DNA of 64,000 nucleotides, taken from positions 2,910,001-2,974,000 of the forward strand of contig NZ_CP014206.1 of the NCBI RefSeq assembly GCF_001563225.1, in the 5' to 3' direction. This DNA is from Pseudodesulfovibrio indicus. GTDB taxonomy: Bacteria; Desulfobacterota; Desulfovibrionia; Desulfovibrionales; Desulfovibrionaceae. This document shows, piece by piece, positions 18,114-27,079 of this stretch (within the stretch, counting starts at the first letter, position 1; every line of letters begins with the position of its first letter). Under the pieces are notes generated by a model. It did no database searches, was not told where the DNA came from, and saw nothing but the letters and a program-made list of their open reading frames with translations. The position numbers were made by a program, and so were the translations under genes.

Positions 18114-19050
18114 AGCTGCTCTTCGGGTCTTCCTTGGCCTTCTTCTTGAGGCCCATGGCAATGGACGAGACCTCGCCGTAATGGGTGATGCGGCGGTCGG
18201 TGTTGACCACCACGGCGAGGGAGATGGCCATGAGCGGGAAGACCTTGGTGTTGCCCTCCCGGTCCACGGAGGTGATGTTGCCGCGCTTGCGGTCTTCGGG
18301 ATCATAGAAATGGGGTACGATCTCGTCGAACGCCTTGATGATCCGCTTGCAGGCGTCCTCGACCTTGTCCGGCGGCAGGATGAACACGAAGTCGTCGCCG
18401 CCCACGTGCCCCACGAAGCTCTGGACCCCCTGGTAGCTGCGGATGGTGTTGACGATGACCCGCGCGGCCATCATCAGCACCTCGTCGCCGCGCGAGAAGC
18501 CGTACTTGTCGTTGTAGGACTTGAAATAATCGAGGTCGCAATAGGCCAGCGCGAACTCGTCGCCGGAGTCGATGAGCTGCTGGATGCGCTGGATGATGGA
18601 GGTGTTGCCCGGCAGCTTGGACAGCGGGTTGGCGTCCAGAGCGCGCATGGCCCGGCACAGGGTCAGGTTGATGCGGTCCCGGACCTCGGACGGGTTGAAG
18701 GGACGGACCAGAAAGTCGTCCACCTCCACCTGGTTCCAGTTCCACGGCTCCTCCACGTCCACCGGGTCCACGCACATGACCACGGGCACCTGGCGGTAGA
18801 CGTTCTCGCTCTTGACCAGATTGGCCACCTCGCGGCCCGAAATGTCTCTCAGGCGGTTGTCCACCACCAGCAGGTCCGGGGGATCGATGAACATGCGCTC
18901 GATGGCCTTGGCCCCCTGGTCGAAGACCGTGAACTCCAGGACGTCCGGAGACCAGAGCTGCCGCAGCATCTCCGCCAGGGACTTGTCGGGCGAGAGCAGA
19001 AAACCGGTCTGCTTCCGCTGGAACAGGGATTCTTCGAGGGTCTGGCTCAT
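18088..19050 (-). CDS. Receiver-GGDEF domain protein
   Basis: 320-residue regulator with an N-terminal receiver-like domain (residues about 10-130; candidate phosphoacceptor region LLVVDNRLRDISG, and VRPF with a conserved Pro) and a C-terminal diguanylate-cyclase domain. The signature is GGDDF (HVGGDDFVFILP), a conservative variant of GGDEF, preceded by AYCDLDYFKSYNDKYGFSRGDEVL, where the metal and GTP-binding Asp is kept. It could make cyclic di-GMP or bind GTP/c-di-GMP as a sensor. The C-terminus overlaps the Xer start, so the two genes are coupled. Confidence 0.87.
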   Translation of the reverse strand: MSQTLEESLFQRKQTGFLLSPDKSLAEMLRQLWSPDVLEFTVFDQGAKAIERMFIDPPDLLVVDNRLRDISGREVANLVKSENVYRQVPVVMCVDPVDVEEPWNWNQVEVDDFLVRPFNPSEVRDRINLTLCRAMRALDANPLSKLPGNTSIIQRIQQLIDSGDEFALAYCDLDYFKSYNDKYGFSRGDEVLMMAARVIVNTIRSYQGVQSFVGHVGGDDFVFILPPDKVEDACKRIIKAFDEIVPHFYDPEDRKRGNITSVDREGNTKVFPLMAISLAVVVNTDRRITHYGEVSSIAMGLKKKAKEDPKSSYVIDRRKA

Positions 19051-19091
19051 GGCCGGAATCTAGCACCGGACCCGCCCGGCGTCAAAAGAAG

Positions 19092-19121
19092 AACCCTCCC
19101 GACCGGTTGGACGGGAGGGTT
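19092..19121 (-). terminator. Terminator downstream of the chemoreceptor gene
   Basis: Arms AACCCTCCCG (19092-19101) and CGGGAGGGTT (19112-19121) form a 10-bp stem. Read on the minus strand it is followed by a T-rich stretch (TCTTCTTTTG), placing it after the chemoreceptor stop codon at 19144. Confidence 0.75.
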
Positions 19122-19143
19122 CCGGAGGATTCGTTGGATCGGG

Positions 19144-21582
19144 TTACCAGGTTTCGGTGGACTCGTTGTCCTCGCCGATGCGGTTGGTGATCTGCTGCAG
19201 CTCCTCGGCCAGCCGCGCCAGGTCGTTGACGGCGGAGGTCGATTCCTGCATGGCCCCGGCGATCTCGTTGGACACGCCGTTGACCTCCTCCACGCTGCGG
19301 GCGACCTGTGTGGTGGCCGCGGCCTGCTGCTCGGAGGCGGCGGCGATGTTGCGAATCTGGTCGTCGGCGACCTTGGCCACCAGCAGGATGTCCTTGAGCG
19401 CGTCGCCCGCCTTGGAGGCCAGGGCCGTGGACTGGTCGATGGCCTCGGTGGCGTTCTGGAAGGCGGCCAGATTGCGCCGGGTGCCGTCCTGTATGGAGTG
19501 GATGGCGCTGCCCACCTCCTGGGTGGCGTTCATGGTCTTCTCGGCCAGCTTGCGGACCTCGTCCGCGACCACGGCGAAGCCGCGCCCCGCGTCGCCCGCC
19601 CGCGCCGCCTCGATGGCCGCGTTCAGGGCCAGCAGGTTGGTCTGGTCCGCGATGTCGGAAATGACGGTCATGATAGCGCCGATGGCCTCCACGTCGTTGC
19701 CCAGCGCGCGGATGTTCTCATCCACCAGCTTGGCGCGGCCGCGAAGGGTCTCGATGGAATCGACCACCTCCATGACCACCTGGCCGCCATGGGTGGCGTT
19801 GTCGCGCATCTGCTCGGCCTGCCGGGCCGCCTCGGAGGCGTTCCGGGCGATCTCCAGCACGGTGGCGTTCATCTGCTCCATGGCCGAGGCGACCTCGGCG
19901 GACATGGCCTTCTGGCGGTCCGCCCCGCGGGTGGTCTGCTCCACCTGCGCGGCCAGCTCGTTGGAGGCGGCGGACAGCATGGAGGCCACGGAATCGGCCT
20001 GGGTGGCGGTCTCCAGCATGTTGCGCTGGGCGCGCTTGATCTGGGTCTGGTCCATGATCACCTTGACCGCGCCCAGGGTGTTGCCCTCCTCGTCCAGCAG
20101 CGGCATGCCGAAATATTCGATCTCCAGGGAGGCTCCACCGGGGTGCGCCTCGGTATTGGAGAAGACCATCTCCTTGCCCGCCATGGCCTTGTCGCAGGCG
20201 CACTCGCCCGATCCGCAATGCCCGGTGCGGAAGTATTCGGAGCAGGTCGAGCCGACCAACTCGTCGAACTCGGCACCGCCCAGTGCGGTCCCGGCCTTGT
20301 TCATGAAGAGAATGCTGTGGTCCTTGGAAATGGCCATCAGCGGCAGGGGCAGCTCGTTGAGCAGGTTGACCATCCCGTCGAGCATATAGTTGGTGCCGTT
20401 GATCAGCCCGGCGAAGTCGCCCTCGAATTCCGAGGCATCGCCGCGCTCGTTGAAGTGGCCCTGCTCGATCCTGCGGGCCACCTCGGCGAAATTGCCGGTC
20501 ATGCTGCGCACGGTCCTGCGGATGTCGATGAGCGCCGACTGCATGCTGGCGATCTCGTCGCCGTCCTCACGCTTCTCAAACAGCTCGGCCAGGTCGCCGT
20601 GCGCTGTGGCCTCGGCCATGCGCACGGTTTTCCTCACCGGGCGGAAGACGAAAAACTGAAGCAGGGCCAGGGCCAGGAGCATGAAGGCGACGATCAGCCC
20701 CGCGCCCACGAGCTTCATGACGTCGCCCTGCCGGGCGGCGGCCGCCGCGATGTCGTCCAGATAGGCGCTCATGCAGACCACCCAGCCGGACATGGGGTCC
20801 GTGGCCACAACCATGACCTTGGGCCGCCCCTCGAACTCGTACTCGACCACGCCTTCCTTGATGGACAGGGCCTCCTGGATGAACTCGAACCCACTGGCAT
20901 CCTTGCGGAACAAGGTCTCGTCGGGATGGTGGATATAGCGGCCCTCGCCGTCGAGGACGAAGCCGTATCCGGTCTGGCCGATGGCCACCGGGGCGACGAA
21001 CTGCTCCACGAAGGCGTCCCAGGAACCGAACAGGACGATGCCGCCGCAGACCTGGCCGTCCACGTCCCGGATGGGATAGCTGATGTTGAACATCCGCGCC
21101 CCGGACTTGCGGTCGGAGATGATCGTCTTGTCCATCACGCCGGTGTCGTTCCCTTTGAGCACTTCCTTGGCAAAGCGCCGGGAACCGACGAACAGGCCGA
21201 CCATCTTGACGTCGTGGCTGTTGGCCCCGGCCATGACCTTGCCCTTCCCGTCAAAGACCTCCACGCCCCAGATGTTGGCGTTGGTCTTGATGAGCACGTC
21301 GCAGACGTCCTGCGCCCGCGCCGGGTCGCCCTTGACCGCCGCGACCATGTCGGGGTTCAGGGACAGGGCCTTGGCGAGGGATCGCTGGTTTTGGATGAAC
21401 ATGGTCAGGGACCGCGCCGCCGAAATGGCCTGCTCCTCGGCGGTGTGGACCACGCCGGAATAGGCCATGTCGAAGGAGGACTGGGTCACGTAGTAAACCA
21501 GGCCGCCGATGCCGGTAACGATGACGAGACAAAGGGGAATGAGCAACTTCAGGGAAAGCCGCCGCCGGACGAAAGAAAGCAT
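19144..21582 (-). CDS. Methyl-accepting chemotaxis protein with cache, HAMP and PAS-like domains
   Basis: Membrane chemoreceptor of 812 residues. Helix 1 is [22 protein letters not shown] near residue 12. A dCache-type periplasmic region follows, with features such as [21 protein letters not shown]. Helix 2 lies near residue 275 ([21 protein letters not shown]), then HAMP, then a PAS-like segment with clustered cysteines ([14 protein letters not shown]) that could hold a metal or redox group. The signalling hairpin tip is [20 protein letters not shown]. The protein probably senses a small ligand outside the cell and controls a CheA kinase. A clear GAGG ribosome site precedes the ATG. Confidence 0.92.
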   Translation of the reverse strand: MLSFVRRRLSLKLLIPLCLVIVTGIGGLVYYVTQSSFDMAYSGVVHTAEEQAISAARSLTMFIQNQRSLAKALSLNPDMVAAVKGDPARAQDVCDVLIKTNANIWGVEVFDGKGKVMAGANSHDVKMVGLFVGSRRFAKEVLKGNDTGVMDKTIISDRKSGARMFNISYPIRDVDGQVCGGIVLFGSWDAFVEQFVAPVAIGQTGYGFVLDGEGRYIHHPDETLFRKDASGFEFIQEALSIKEGVVEYEFEGRPKVMVVATDPMSGWVVCMSAYLDDIAAAAARQGDVMKLVGAGLIVAFMLLALALLQFFVFRPVRKTVRMAEATAHGDLAELFEKREDGDEIASMQSALIDIRRTVRSMTGNFAEVARRIEQGHFNERGDASEFEGDFAGLINGTNYMLDGMVNLLNELPLPLMAISKDHSILFMNKAGTALGGAEFDELVGSTCSEYFRTGHCGSGECACDKAMAGKEMVFSNTEAHPGGASLEIEYFGMPLLDEEGNTLGAVKVIMDQTQIKRAQRNMLETATQADSVASMLSAASNELAAQVEQTTRGADRQKAMSAEVASAMEQMNATVLEIARNASEAARQAEQMRDNATHGGQVVMEVVDSIETLRGRAKLVDENIRALGNDVEAIGAIMTVISDIADQTNLLALNAAIEAARAGDAGRGFAVVADEVRKLAEKTMNATQEVGSAIHSIQDGTRRNLAAFQNATEAIDQSTALASKAGDALKDILLVAKVADDQIRNIAAASEQQAAATTQVARSVEEVNGVSNEIAGAMQESTSAVNDLARLAEELQQITNRIGEDNESTETW

Positions 21583-21881
21583 ATACCGCCTCGTAATGCT
21601 TTAAAGATGTGCTACCGGGGTACCGAATGCGCATGGCGGGCCTCAAGGCGTCCTGGGGAGCCCGGGCCTGGACCGATGCGGACCAACGTACTACTTTTGT
21701 TAAGCATCCGGCACGTACCAGCAGGAAAATAGCTATAGAAATTGAGTAGCGTAATAGCGTTGACTGGTCAATCCATCAAAATGATAACCATTCTCGAACA
21801 ACTCATTTGTCCATCTAAGTGGTATGGATAATGATCGAAAAAAAGTTGCAACATCGCCACATGGGCGAGATGGGGGAGGAA
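21583..21881. other. Intergenic region upstream of the chemoreceptor gene
   Basis: About 300 bp between the chemoreceptor start and the end of the HDOD gene. The half near 21700-21840 is notably AT-rich compared with the flanks. I see no gene, strong terminator or tRNA in it; it probably holds the chemoreceptor promoter. Confidence 0.5.
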
Positions 21882-22727
21882 TCAGAAGGTGAGGTCGGAG
21901 ACTTCGAGGAGCTGCCCCGTCATCTCGTCCATGACCTTGTCCAGGTCGCTCATCTTGAACTTGAGCTCGATGAGCGCCTCCGGTCGGAGGTAGGCGGTCT
22001 GGTCGTCGCCGCCGTTGCCGAACTCCAGCAGCCGGACCAGGAAGTCGCCGATGTGGACCACGCAGGACATGGGCTTGTAGAACTCGGCCAGTTGCGGGGC
22101 GTGGTGCCGGGTCATGGCCTCGCGGATGTTGGGCGGCAGCCCCCAATGGCGGGCCAGCCACGCGTTGATGCGGTCGTGCCCGAAGCCGAGCACCGCCTTT
22201 TCGGCCTGGAAATAAGTCAGGTCGCGGGACTGCACCGTGTCCAGCACGGCCTTGTGCAGGTCCGGGAGCTGCACTGCGGTGACCACTTTGCCCAGGTCGT
22301 GGAGCAGCCCGGCCACGGCGTATTCCTCCGGGTCCTCGAACCCGGCCCGCCGGGCGATGATGTTGCAGGCCGTGGCGCAGCCCAGGGAGTGCTCCCACAG
22401 ACCGTGCATAGCCTGGACCATCATGTCGAAGACCGAGGTGGAGATGATGATGCCGCGCACCACGTTGAACCCGAGCAAGACCAGGGCGTGCTGGATGGAG
22501 CTGATGCGGCCGGGAAAGCCGTAGATGGGCGAGTTGACCATCTTGAGGACCTTGGCCGAGAGCACCTGGTCCGTGGAAATGACCTTGGCGATGGCCTCGC
22601 TGGAGGCGTCGGGGTCCTCCACCAGCTTGGTCACCTTGTCCAGGACGTGCGGCAGGGTCGGCAGGTCCTTGACCTGCAATATCTCGCCCTTGACCACGGT
22701 CTTGAGATCGCCGTCAACGTCCATCAT
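21882..22727 (-). CDS. HDOD domain protein
   Basis: Signal-output protein of 281 residues with an HDOD (metal-dependent-hydrolase-related output) domain. The start MMDVDGDLKTVV at 22727 overlaps the preceding gene by 4 bp (ATGA), so it is translationally coupled. Motifs are LPTLPHVLDKVTKLVEDPDASSEAIAKVISTDQVLSAKVLKMVNSP near the start and VAGLLHDLGKVV, GFGHDRINAWLARHWGLPPNIREAMTRHH in the second half. HDOD proteins generally lack catalysis and act in signalling or gene regulation. The HD dyad HDLGK is present, so residual hydrolase activity is possible but not usual. Confidence 0.87.
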   Translation of the reverse strand: MMDVDGDLKTVVKGEILQVKDLPTLPHVLDKVTKLVEDPDASSEAIAKVISTDQVLSAKVLKMVNSPIYGFPGRISSIQHALVLLGFNVVRGIIISTSVFDMMVQAMHGLWEHSLGCATACNIIARRAGFEDPEEYAVAGLLHDLGKVVTAVQLPDLHKAVLDTVQSRDLTYFQAEKAVLGFGHDRINAWLARHWGLPPNIREAMTRHHAPQLAEFYKPMSCVVHIGDFLVRLLEFGNGGDDQTAYLRPEALIELKFKMSDLDKVMDEMTGQLLEVSDLTF

Positions 22728-23119
22728 GGCTCGACCGCCCCGTTTTCCGCGCCCCCGTCCTCGCCGTTCTCGATGCTCTTGAGCGCCTTCATCCGGGCTT
22801 CCTGGGCGGCGGCTTTTATCTGGAAATACTGGCCCATGCGGGCCTTGACCCGCATCATCCACTTGTCTTCGGCGTGCCTGCGGAACAGATGGTCCAGCCG
22901 GTCCAACCGTTCGCCCCAACGGGTGCCGGCCCCGGCCCCGCCCATGTCCACGGGATGCCCGTGCACGGTGATCCGCTCGACATCCATGCCCTCAAGCCGG
23001 GCGATGAGGCTGTCGGTCAGCTCCATGCCCTCGGCCATGATGGTGATGCCGTTCTCGCGGGTCACGGGCTTGGCCAGCTTCATGCCGGGCGCGGCGAGAT
23101 TGATGGGTATCTTCTGCAT
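22724..23119 (-). CDS. Small protein resembling the N-terminal module of HD-GYP regulators
   Basis: 131 residues, translated just ahead of and overlapping the HDOD gene. The first 52 residues, KIPINLAAPGMKLAKPVTREN...IMAEGMELTDSLIARLEGMDVERITV, match the pattern of the short domain that precedes many HD-GYP phosphodiesterases. The rest is a charged helical region (MMRVKARMGQYFQIKAAAQEARMKALKS). I do not recognise a named family. Overlap and shared theme suggest it works with the HDOD protein, as if a two-domain regulator were split into two chains. Confidence 0.7.
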   Translation of the reverse strand: MQKIPINLAAPGMKLAKPVTRENGITIMAEGMELTDSLIARLEGMDVERITVHGHPVDMGGAGAGTRWGERLDRLDHLFRRHAEDKWMMRVKARMGQYFQIKAAAQEARMKALKSIENGEDGGAENGAVEP

Positions 23120-23184
23120 GCGTATCCGTTGGACTCTTTGGCGTCAGATTACACGGGCGGACCGCCCACCTCAAGGGGGAACGG

Positions 23185-23457
23185 CTATATCTTGTCGAAG
23201 AAGATCAGGCACCCCATGATCACAAAGGCCACGGCGGCGATCTTCTTGATGACGTCCGTGGGCACGTACTGGCAGATGAACTGGGCGAACATGACGCCCA
23301 GAAAGCTGACCAGGACCAGGGCCAGGGAGGACCCCAGGAAGACCGTCCACGGCTTCTGGGTCTTTGCGGTCATGAGCATGCAGGCGAGCTGCGTCTTGTC
23401 CCCGAGTTCGGCCACGAACAGGGTGCCGAACGTGGTGGCGAGCAATTTCCAATCCAT
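23185..23457 (-). CDS. TMEM165/GDT1 (UPF0016) family half-size transporter
   Basis: Inner-membrane protein of 90 residues when started at MDWKLLATTF (23457); an in-frame ATG at 23472 would add five residues and overlap the stop of dprA. It has three predicted helices and the family signature ELGDKTQL, with the acidic residue that binds cations. Full-length members are two such halves fused and export Mn2+ or carry Ca2+; half-size forms are expected to dimerise. Its adjacency to dprA looks incidental. Confidence 0.85.
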   Translation of the reverse strand: MDWKLLATTFGTLFVAELGDKTQLACMLMTAKTQKPWTVFLGSSLALVLVSFLGVMFAQFICQYVPTDVIKKIAAVAFVIMGCLIFFDKI

Positions 23458-23472
23458 AATATCCTCAAACAA

Positions 23473-24702
23473 TTAGTTTTCTCTGGCTATGTACCACATT
23501 CCCGGAAGCTGCTGGACCGCACCGCGCATCTCCAGCATCAACAATACACGGCTGGTTACGGATGAATCCCAGCCCATCTCGCGGCCCAGTGCGTCGATGT
23601 GCACCTTGTCCGCCGCGTCGATCAGGTCCAGGACCCGCCGCTCGTCGCCGGTCAGGTTCATCCCCTCGCGGTCGGCGAACCTTGCTGGCGCGCGCCTTTC
23701 GGAGGGCGAAGGAACGTCCTTCCGGCGGACGCCCTTCTTCTTTTTGACCACGGCTTCGGCTGCGTCAACCCCATTCTCCTCCTCTTCGGGAGCGGGGTCG
23801 GGCACGTTCGCCAGTTCGCGGGCGAAGTCGAAGCGCAAAATCTCGATGATGTCGGCGGCGGACTCCACCAATGCGGCCCCCTGCTTGATGAGCCGGTGGC
23901 AGCCGGTGAAGGTCGGCTGCCCGATGGGACCGGGCACGGCGAACACGTCCCTGCCCTGCTCTCCGGCCAGCCGCGCCGTGATCAGGCTGCCGCTGTTGTG
24001 GGCCGCCTCGGCCACCAGCACCCCCAGCGAAAGCGCGCTGATGAGCCGGTTGCGGTAGGGGAAATTGCCGGGTCTCGGTTCCATGCCCGGGGCGTACTCG
24101 GTGATGACCAGCCCCCGCTCGTACAGCTCCTGGCGAACGTCCGCGTTGCCGGGCGGGTAGCCCACGTCCAGGCCGCAGCCGAGCACCGCGATGGAGCTTC
24201 CCACTCCCTTGAGCCCGCCCAGGTGCGCCTGGCGGTCGATGCCAAGCGCCAGGCCGGAGATGACCGTGATCCCGGTCTTGGAAAGCTGGGCGCTGATCCG
24301 TCCGGCGGTCTCCAGCCCCAGCCGGGTGCACTCCCTGGCCCCGACCACGGCCACACCGGGATTGGCCAGCAGGCTCTGGTCCCCGCGCATATAGAACAGG
24401 GCCGGAGGGTCGGGCAGTTCACGGAAGGACTGCGGGTAGCGGGGATCGAAAAAGGTGACCGGCTCCATGTGCTGCCGCCGGGCCTCCCGGAACTCGGCCT
24501 CGGCCTTCTCGCGCCAGACCTCCGAGGCGCAGGCCTTGGCCACGCCCTTGGCCGCCAGCTCGCGGGCGTGCCACCGGCCCGCGTCGCGCACCGCGTCGTA
24601 GGCGCTGGGATAGGCCGCGAACAACTCCTTCCATACCTTGGTCCCCAGCCGGGGGGTATGTCTCAGGGCCAGGCAGGCGAAGTATTCTCGTTGCAGGTCC
24701 AT
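23473..24702 (-). CDS. dprA: DNA processing protein DprA
   Basis: 409-residue DprA/Smf. An N-terminal helix-rich segment (YFACLALRHTPRLGTKVWKEL) leads into the Rossmann-like core: TFFDPRYPQSFRELPDPPALFYMRG, VAVVGARECT, VISGLALGIDRQAHLGGL, SIAVLGCGLDVGYPPGN, and FPYRNRLISALSLGVLVAEAAHNSGSLITARLAGEQGRDVFAVPGP. A C-terminal winged-helix segment after residue 340 (GDERRVLDLIDAADKVHIDALGREMG) is the DML1-like domain. DprA loads RecA onto incoming single-stranded DNA in transformation. No com genes are in the window. Confidence 0.95.
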   Translation of the reverse strand: MDLQREYFACLALRHTPRLGTKVWKELFAAYPSAYDAVRDAGRWHARELAAKGVAKACASEVWREKAEAEFREARRQHMEPVTFFDPRYPQSFRELPDPPALFYMRGDQSLLANPGVAVVGARECTRLGLETAGRISAQLSKTGITVISGLALGIDRQAHLGGLKGVGSSIAVLGCGLDVGYPPGNADVRQELYERGLVITEYAPGMEPRPGNFPYRNRLISALSLGVLVAEAAHNSGSLITARLAGEQGRDVFAVPGPIGQPTFTGCHRLIKQGAALVESAADIIEILRFDFARELANVPDPAPEEEENGVDAAEAVVKKKKGVRRKDVPSPSERRAPARFADREGMNLTGDERRVLDLIDAADKVHIDALGREMGWDSSVTSRVLLMLEMRGAVQQLPGMWYIAREN

Positions 24703-24793
24703 GGAAGCGCGAAACCTCTTGGAAACGGTGCGACCGGCCCCCGCTCTCGGACGGGTCGCCGGTCGTGCGAAAAATCAGGATACGGGAAAAGGG

Positions 24794-25714
24794 CTAGCCG
24801 CCCAGCCTGGAAAGCTCCCTGCGCCCGATACCGGCCGCAGAGGAATTCGGGAAATCCTGTTGCAGGGCGCGGAGATAGAAAAGCGCGTTGTCGCGGTCCC
24901 CCACCCGGTCGTAGGACATGCCGATCTTGAGCAGGGCCGCAGCCGCCTTGTCGTGCTTGGGGAACTTCCCGGTGACCTCCTTGAAGGTCAGGATAGCCTG
25001 GGCATAGTCCTTTTCGGAATAATAGGTCTCCCCCTTCCAGTACAGGGCGTTGGCCGCCAGATCGTCGTTCGGGTACTTGGCCAGGAAATCGTCGAACAGG
25101 GTGCGCGCGCCGGGATAATTTCCCGCATTGTACCGGGCGTACCCCTGCTCGTACAACGCCTTGGGCGTGGCCGCCGAAGACGCGGGAACGGACGCCGGGG
25201 CAGGCTTCGGCGCTGGCGCGGCCGTCTGCGGGGCGGGCGCGGGCTTGGGCGCCTGGGCGCGGTCGATGACCTCCGGCTCCGGGATCACGGCAGGCGGTTC
25301 GGGCGCGGCGGGCGGCTCGGGCAGCTTGGCCCAAGGCTTCTCCTCGTCGTTCTCCACCAGGGGCTGGCTCTTGCCGCCCTCGACCCAGCCGTCGTCCTCG
25401 GGTTTCAGGTCGCCCACCCAGGTCTCTCCGGCGGGAGCATCAACAGTTCCCTTGGCGGGCGCGGGCGATCCGCCCCTGAGCCCCGTCAGTTCGCCCTCGA
25501 TGGCCGCCAGCCGGGACTCGATGCGCTGCAACGCCTCCTGGTCCTCGTCGGCGGCCTGGCGCTGCTGCTCGCGGAAATTCAGGAAACTCTCCTCCAGGCT
25601 CTTGATGCGCCACTCCGTGCTCGCCGAGACGGTGTTCGCCTCCTTTTGCGTGGTCACGCAACCGACCACGGGCAGGCAAAGAAGGGCAAGCAGAAGGAGT
25701 TTCAGGGATTTCAT
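24794..25714 (-). CDS. YbgF/CpoB-like TPR lipoprotein
   Basis: Predicted lipoprotein of 306 residues. The start at 25714 gives MKSLKLLLLALLCLPVVGC, a signal peptide with lipobox VVGC; the frame is open to 25834 but those residues are not signal-like. A coiled-coil part follows (SLEESFLNFREQQRQAADEDQEALQRIESRLAAIEGEL), then a Pro/Ala-rich linker, then three TPRs from about residue 190 (ALYEQGYARYNAGNYPGARTLFDDFLAKYPNDDLAANALYW). This is the CpoB/YbgF layout, which links the Tol-Pal system with cell-wall synthesis at division. The lipid anchor is unusual, since E. coli CpoB is soluble. No tol or pal gene lies nearby. Confidence 0.82.
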   Translation of the reverse strand: MKSLKLLLLALLCLPVVGCVTTQKEANTVSASTEWRIKSLEESFLNFREQQRQAADEDQEALQRIESRLAAIEGELTGLRGGSPAPAKGTVDAPAGETWVGDLKPEDDGWVEGGKSQPLVENDEEKPWAKLPEPPAAPEPPAVIPEPEVIDRAQAPKPAPAPQTAAPAPKPAPASVPASSAATPKALYEQGYARYNAGNYPGARTLFDDFLAKYPNDDLAANALYWKGETYYSEKDYAQAILTFKEVTGKFPKHDKAAAALLKIGMSYDRVGDRDNALFYLRALQQDFPNSSAAGIGRRELSRLGG

Positions 25715-25912
25715 AGAGGCGGTCTCCGCGGTCACTGGTTTGGTCGCTTCAGTAGGCAATAGGCGATACACGGATTTTTTGCAAGGAATCCATGATCCCG
25801 CCGCACAGGGCAACCGGGAAATGCACCCTTGCATGAGACACGTTTTTCAGGCACTAAAACGCGCACGGGATACCGTCCCCAAAAGGCAACCCTACCGGAG
25901 TTCCAATCAGCC

Positions 25913-26113
25913 ATGAGCATCCAAGAAACCCTGACTCTCGTCGCCTTCATGCTGGCACCGGCCTTCTTCAGCCTGCTCGGCATGGGCGCACTCGGCAGCC
26001 CGGCCATCGCGGTCCTGGCCGAAATTTCCGCCAAGACCCGCGGCAAGATCCTCTTCGACAAATACGGGCAGCAGACCGCCGCCCTGGGCCTGATCCTGAC
26101 CATCGTCGCATGA
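25913..26113 (+). CDS. N-terminal piece of a split membrane protein
   Basis: Sixty-six residues starting MSIQETLTLVAFMLAPAFF, with one strong helix, a short polar segment (AEISAKTRGKILFDKYGQQ) and the beginning of a second helix that stops at LILTIVA. The stop overlaps the ATG of the next frame by 4 bp. Removing 20 bp of the tandem repeat at 26091-26130 would fuse this frame to the next one in phase, giving a protein of about 295 residues. So this is probably the broken front of one gene; a genuine coupled pair is the alternative. No function recognised. Confidence 0.6.
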   Translation: MSIQETLTLVAFMLAPAFFSLLGMGALGSPAIAVLAEISAKTRGKILFDKYGQQTAALGLILTIVA

Positions 26114-26130
26114 TCCTGACCATCGTCATG
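26091..26130 (+). repeat. 20-bp imperfect tandem repeat that breaks the reading frame
   Basis: TGATCCTGACCATCGTC occurs at 26091-26107 and again at 26111-26127, i.e. 17 identical bases with a 20-bp period. Because 20 is not a multiple of three, the second unit shifts the frame and creates the TGA at 26111-26113. Confidence 0.85.
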
Positions 26131-26859
26131 ATCCTCATCTGCGGCGCGTCCCTGGGCATCGCCCTGGTCAAGTACCCGGACCTGTTCAGCGCGCACACCA
26201 CGCCCGGCTCGCCCTTCTTCAACGGGCTGACCGCCTTCGGCGTGTTCGTGGTCGCCGGGCTGCTCTACTTCCCCACCTGGAAGAAGATGCGCAACGCCAA
26301 GGCCGCGCACATCGCCCTGGGACTGGTGGCCACCTTCGCCGCGATCATCGGCCTGGCCATCGTGGTCCCGGCCAAGCTCGCCTTCAATTTCTCCATGACC
26401 GCGCCGTCCGCCGAGGCCTTGGCCAAGACCGCCATGATCGCCCAGCCCATGTCCGCCATGTACGCCCTGCTCATCCTGGCCGCCGCCGCAGCCCTGAGCA
26501 TGGTCTACCTCATCGTCCGCCGCCACAAGGACGACTTCGGCCGCGACTACTACAATTTCGCCCTGCGCATCGCCGCGCGCTGGGCCATGCTGCCCATGAT
26601 CGGCTTCCTCGGCTGCCAGGGCTGGCTCTACGCCCGGCTGCCCGAGAACCTCCAGACCCTGATCCTCGGCACCCCACTGGCCTTTGTCTGGGCTGGGCTG
26701 GCCGCCATCGGCGCCATCTGCTGCTTCCTCTGGCTGTTCCTGGGCCGCAGCGAAACGCCCCTGCGACTCAAGGGACTCGCCTTCCTGGCCGCCGCCCTGT
26801 TCTGGGTCATGCACGCCCTCAACGCCGCCCTGTTCGTGAACCTCATGACCATGATCTAG
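26110..26859 (+). CDS. Multi-pass membrane protein, C-terminal piece of the split gene
   Basis: 249 residues with about six predicted helices, starting MILTIVMILICGASLGIALVKYPDLFS. The first residues repeat the end of the preceding frame (LILTIV then MILTIVM), the protein-level trace of the 20-bp tandem repeat. The polar loops are short and basic (PTWKKMRNAKAAH, IVRRHKDDFGRDYYNFALRIAARW), pointing to an inner-membrane location. I do not recognise the family; His, Glu or Cys patterns typical of cytochromes are not obvious. A terminator follows 25 bp after the stop. Confidence 0.65.
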   Translation: MILTIVMILICGASLGIALVKYPDLFSAHTTPGSPFFNGLTAFGVFVVAGLLYFPTWKKMRNAKAAHIALGLVATFAAIIGLAIVVPAKLAFNFSMTAPSAEALAKTAMIAQPMSAMYALLILAAAAALSMVYLIVRRHKDDFGRDYYNFALRIAARWAMLPMIGFLGCQGWLYARLPENLQTLILGTPLAFVWAGLAAIGAICCFLWLFLGRSETPLRLKGLAFLAAALFWVMHALNAALFVNLMTMI

Positions 26860-26883
26860 TCCACGGATCAAGGACCGTAAAAA

Positions 26884-26917
26884 AGCCGGGGAGCGTAAAC
26901 GCTCCCCGGCTTTTTTT
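26884..26917 (+). terminator. Rho-independent terminator after the split membrane-protein gene
   Basis: A perfect 12-bp stem, AGCCGGGGAGCG (26884-26895) and CGCTCCCCGGCT (26900-26911), with loop TAAA is followed by six further T. It lies 25 bp past the stop codon at 26859. Confidence 0.93.
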
Positions 26918-27010
26918 GCCTCCGGCGGCCAGAGGGGAAACTTTCGAGAAAGTTTCCCCTCTGGACTCCCCTTCAAAGCTTTTTAGGTGCCTTCGGCAAG
27001 GCCTTGCGAA
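26917..27010. repeat. Second copy of the dispersed CCTCCGGC-type repeat
   Basis: Begins TGCCTCCGGCGGCCAGAG, nearly the same as the left end of the element at 16386, and both continue to a shared block reading CTTTTTAGGTGCC/CTTTTTGGGTGCC and a CGGCA segment. This copy has an added perfect 16-bp stem at 26929-26964 (arms CCAGAGGGGAAACTTT). No matching right end was found, so it may be truncated. Confidence 0.6.
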
Positions 27011-27079
27011 CGCGGTTAAGCTTGCCTTTTCTGTTGTGGGAGGTCCCACGCCCTCAGGCTTTTGAGAGCCGCGCCCAAA

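Noticed and set aside
18181-21732. 1183-residue plus-strand frame
   Set aside because: Antisense to the GGDEF and chemoreceptor genes; rich in Gly, His and Leu without motifs.
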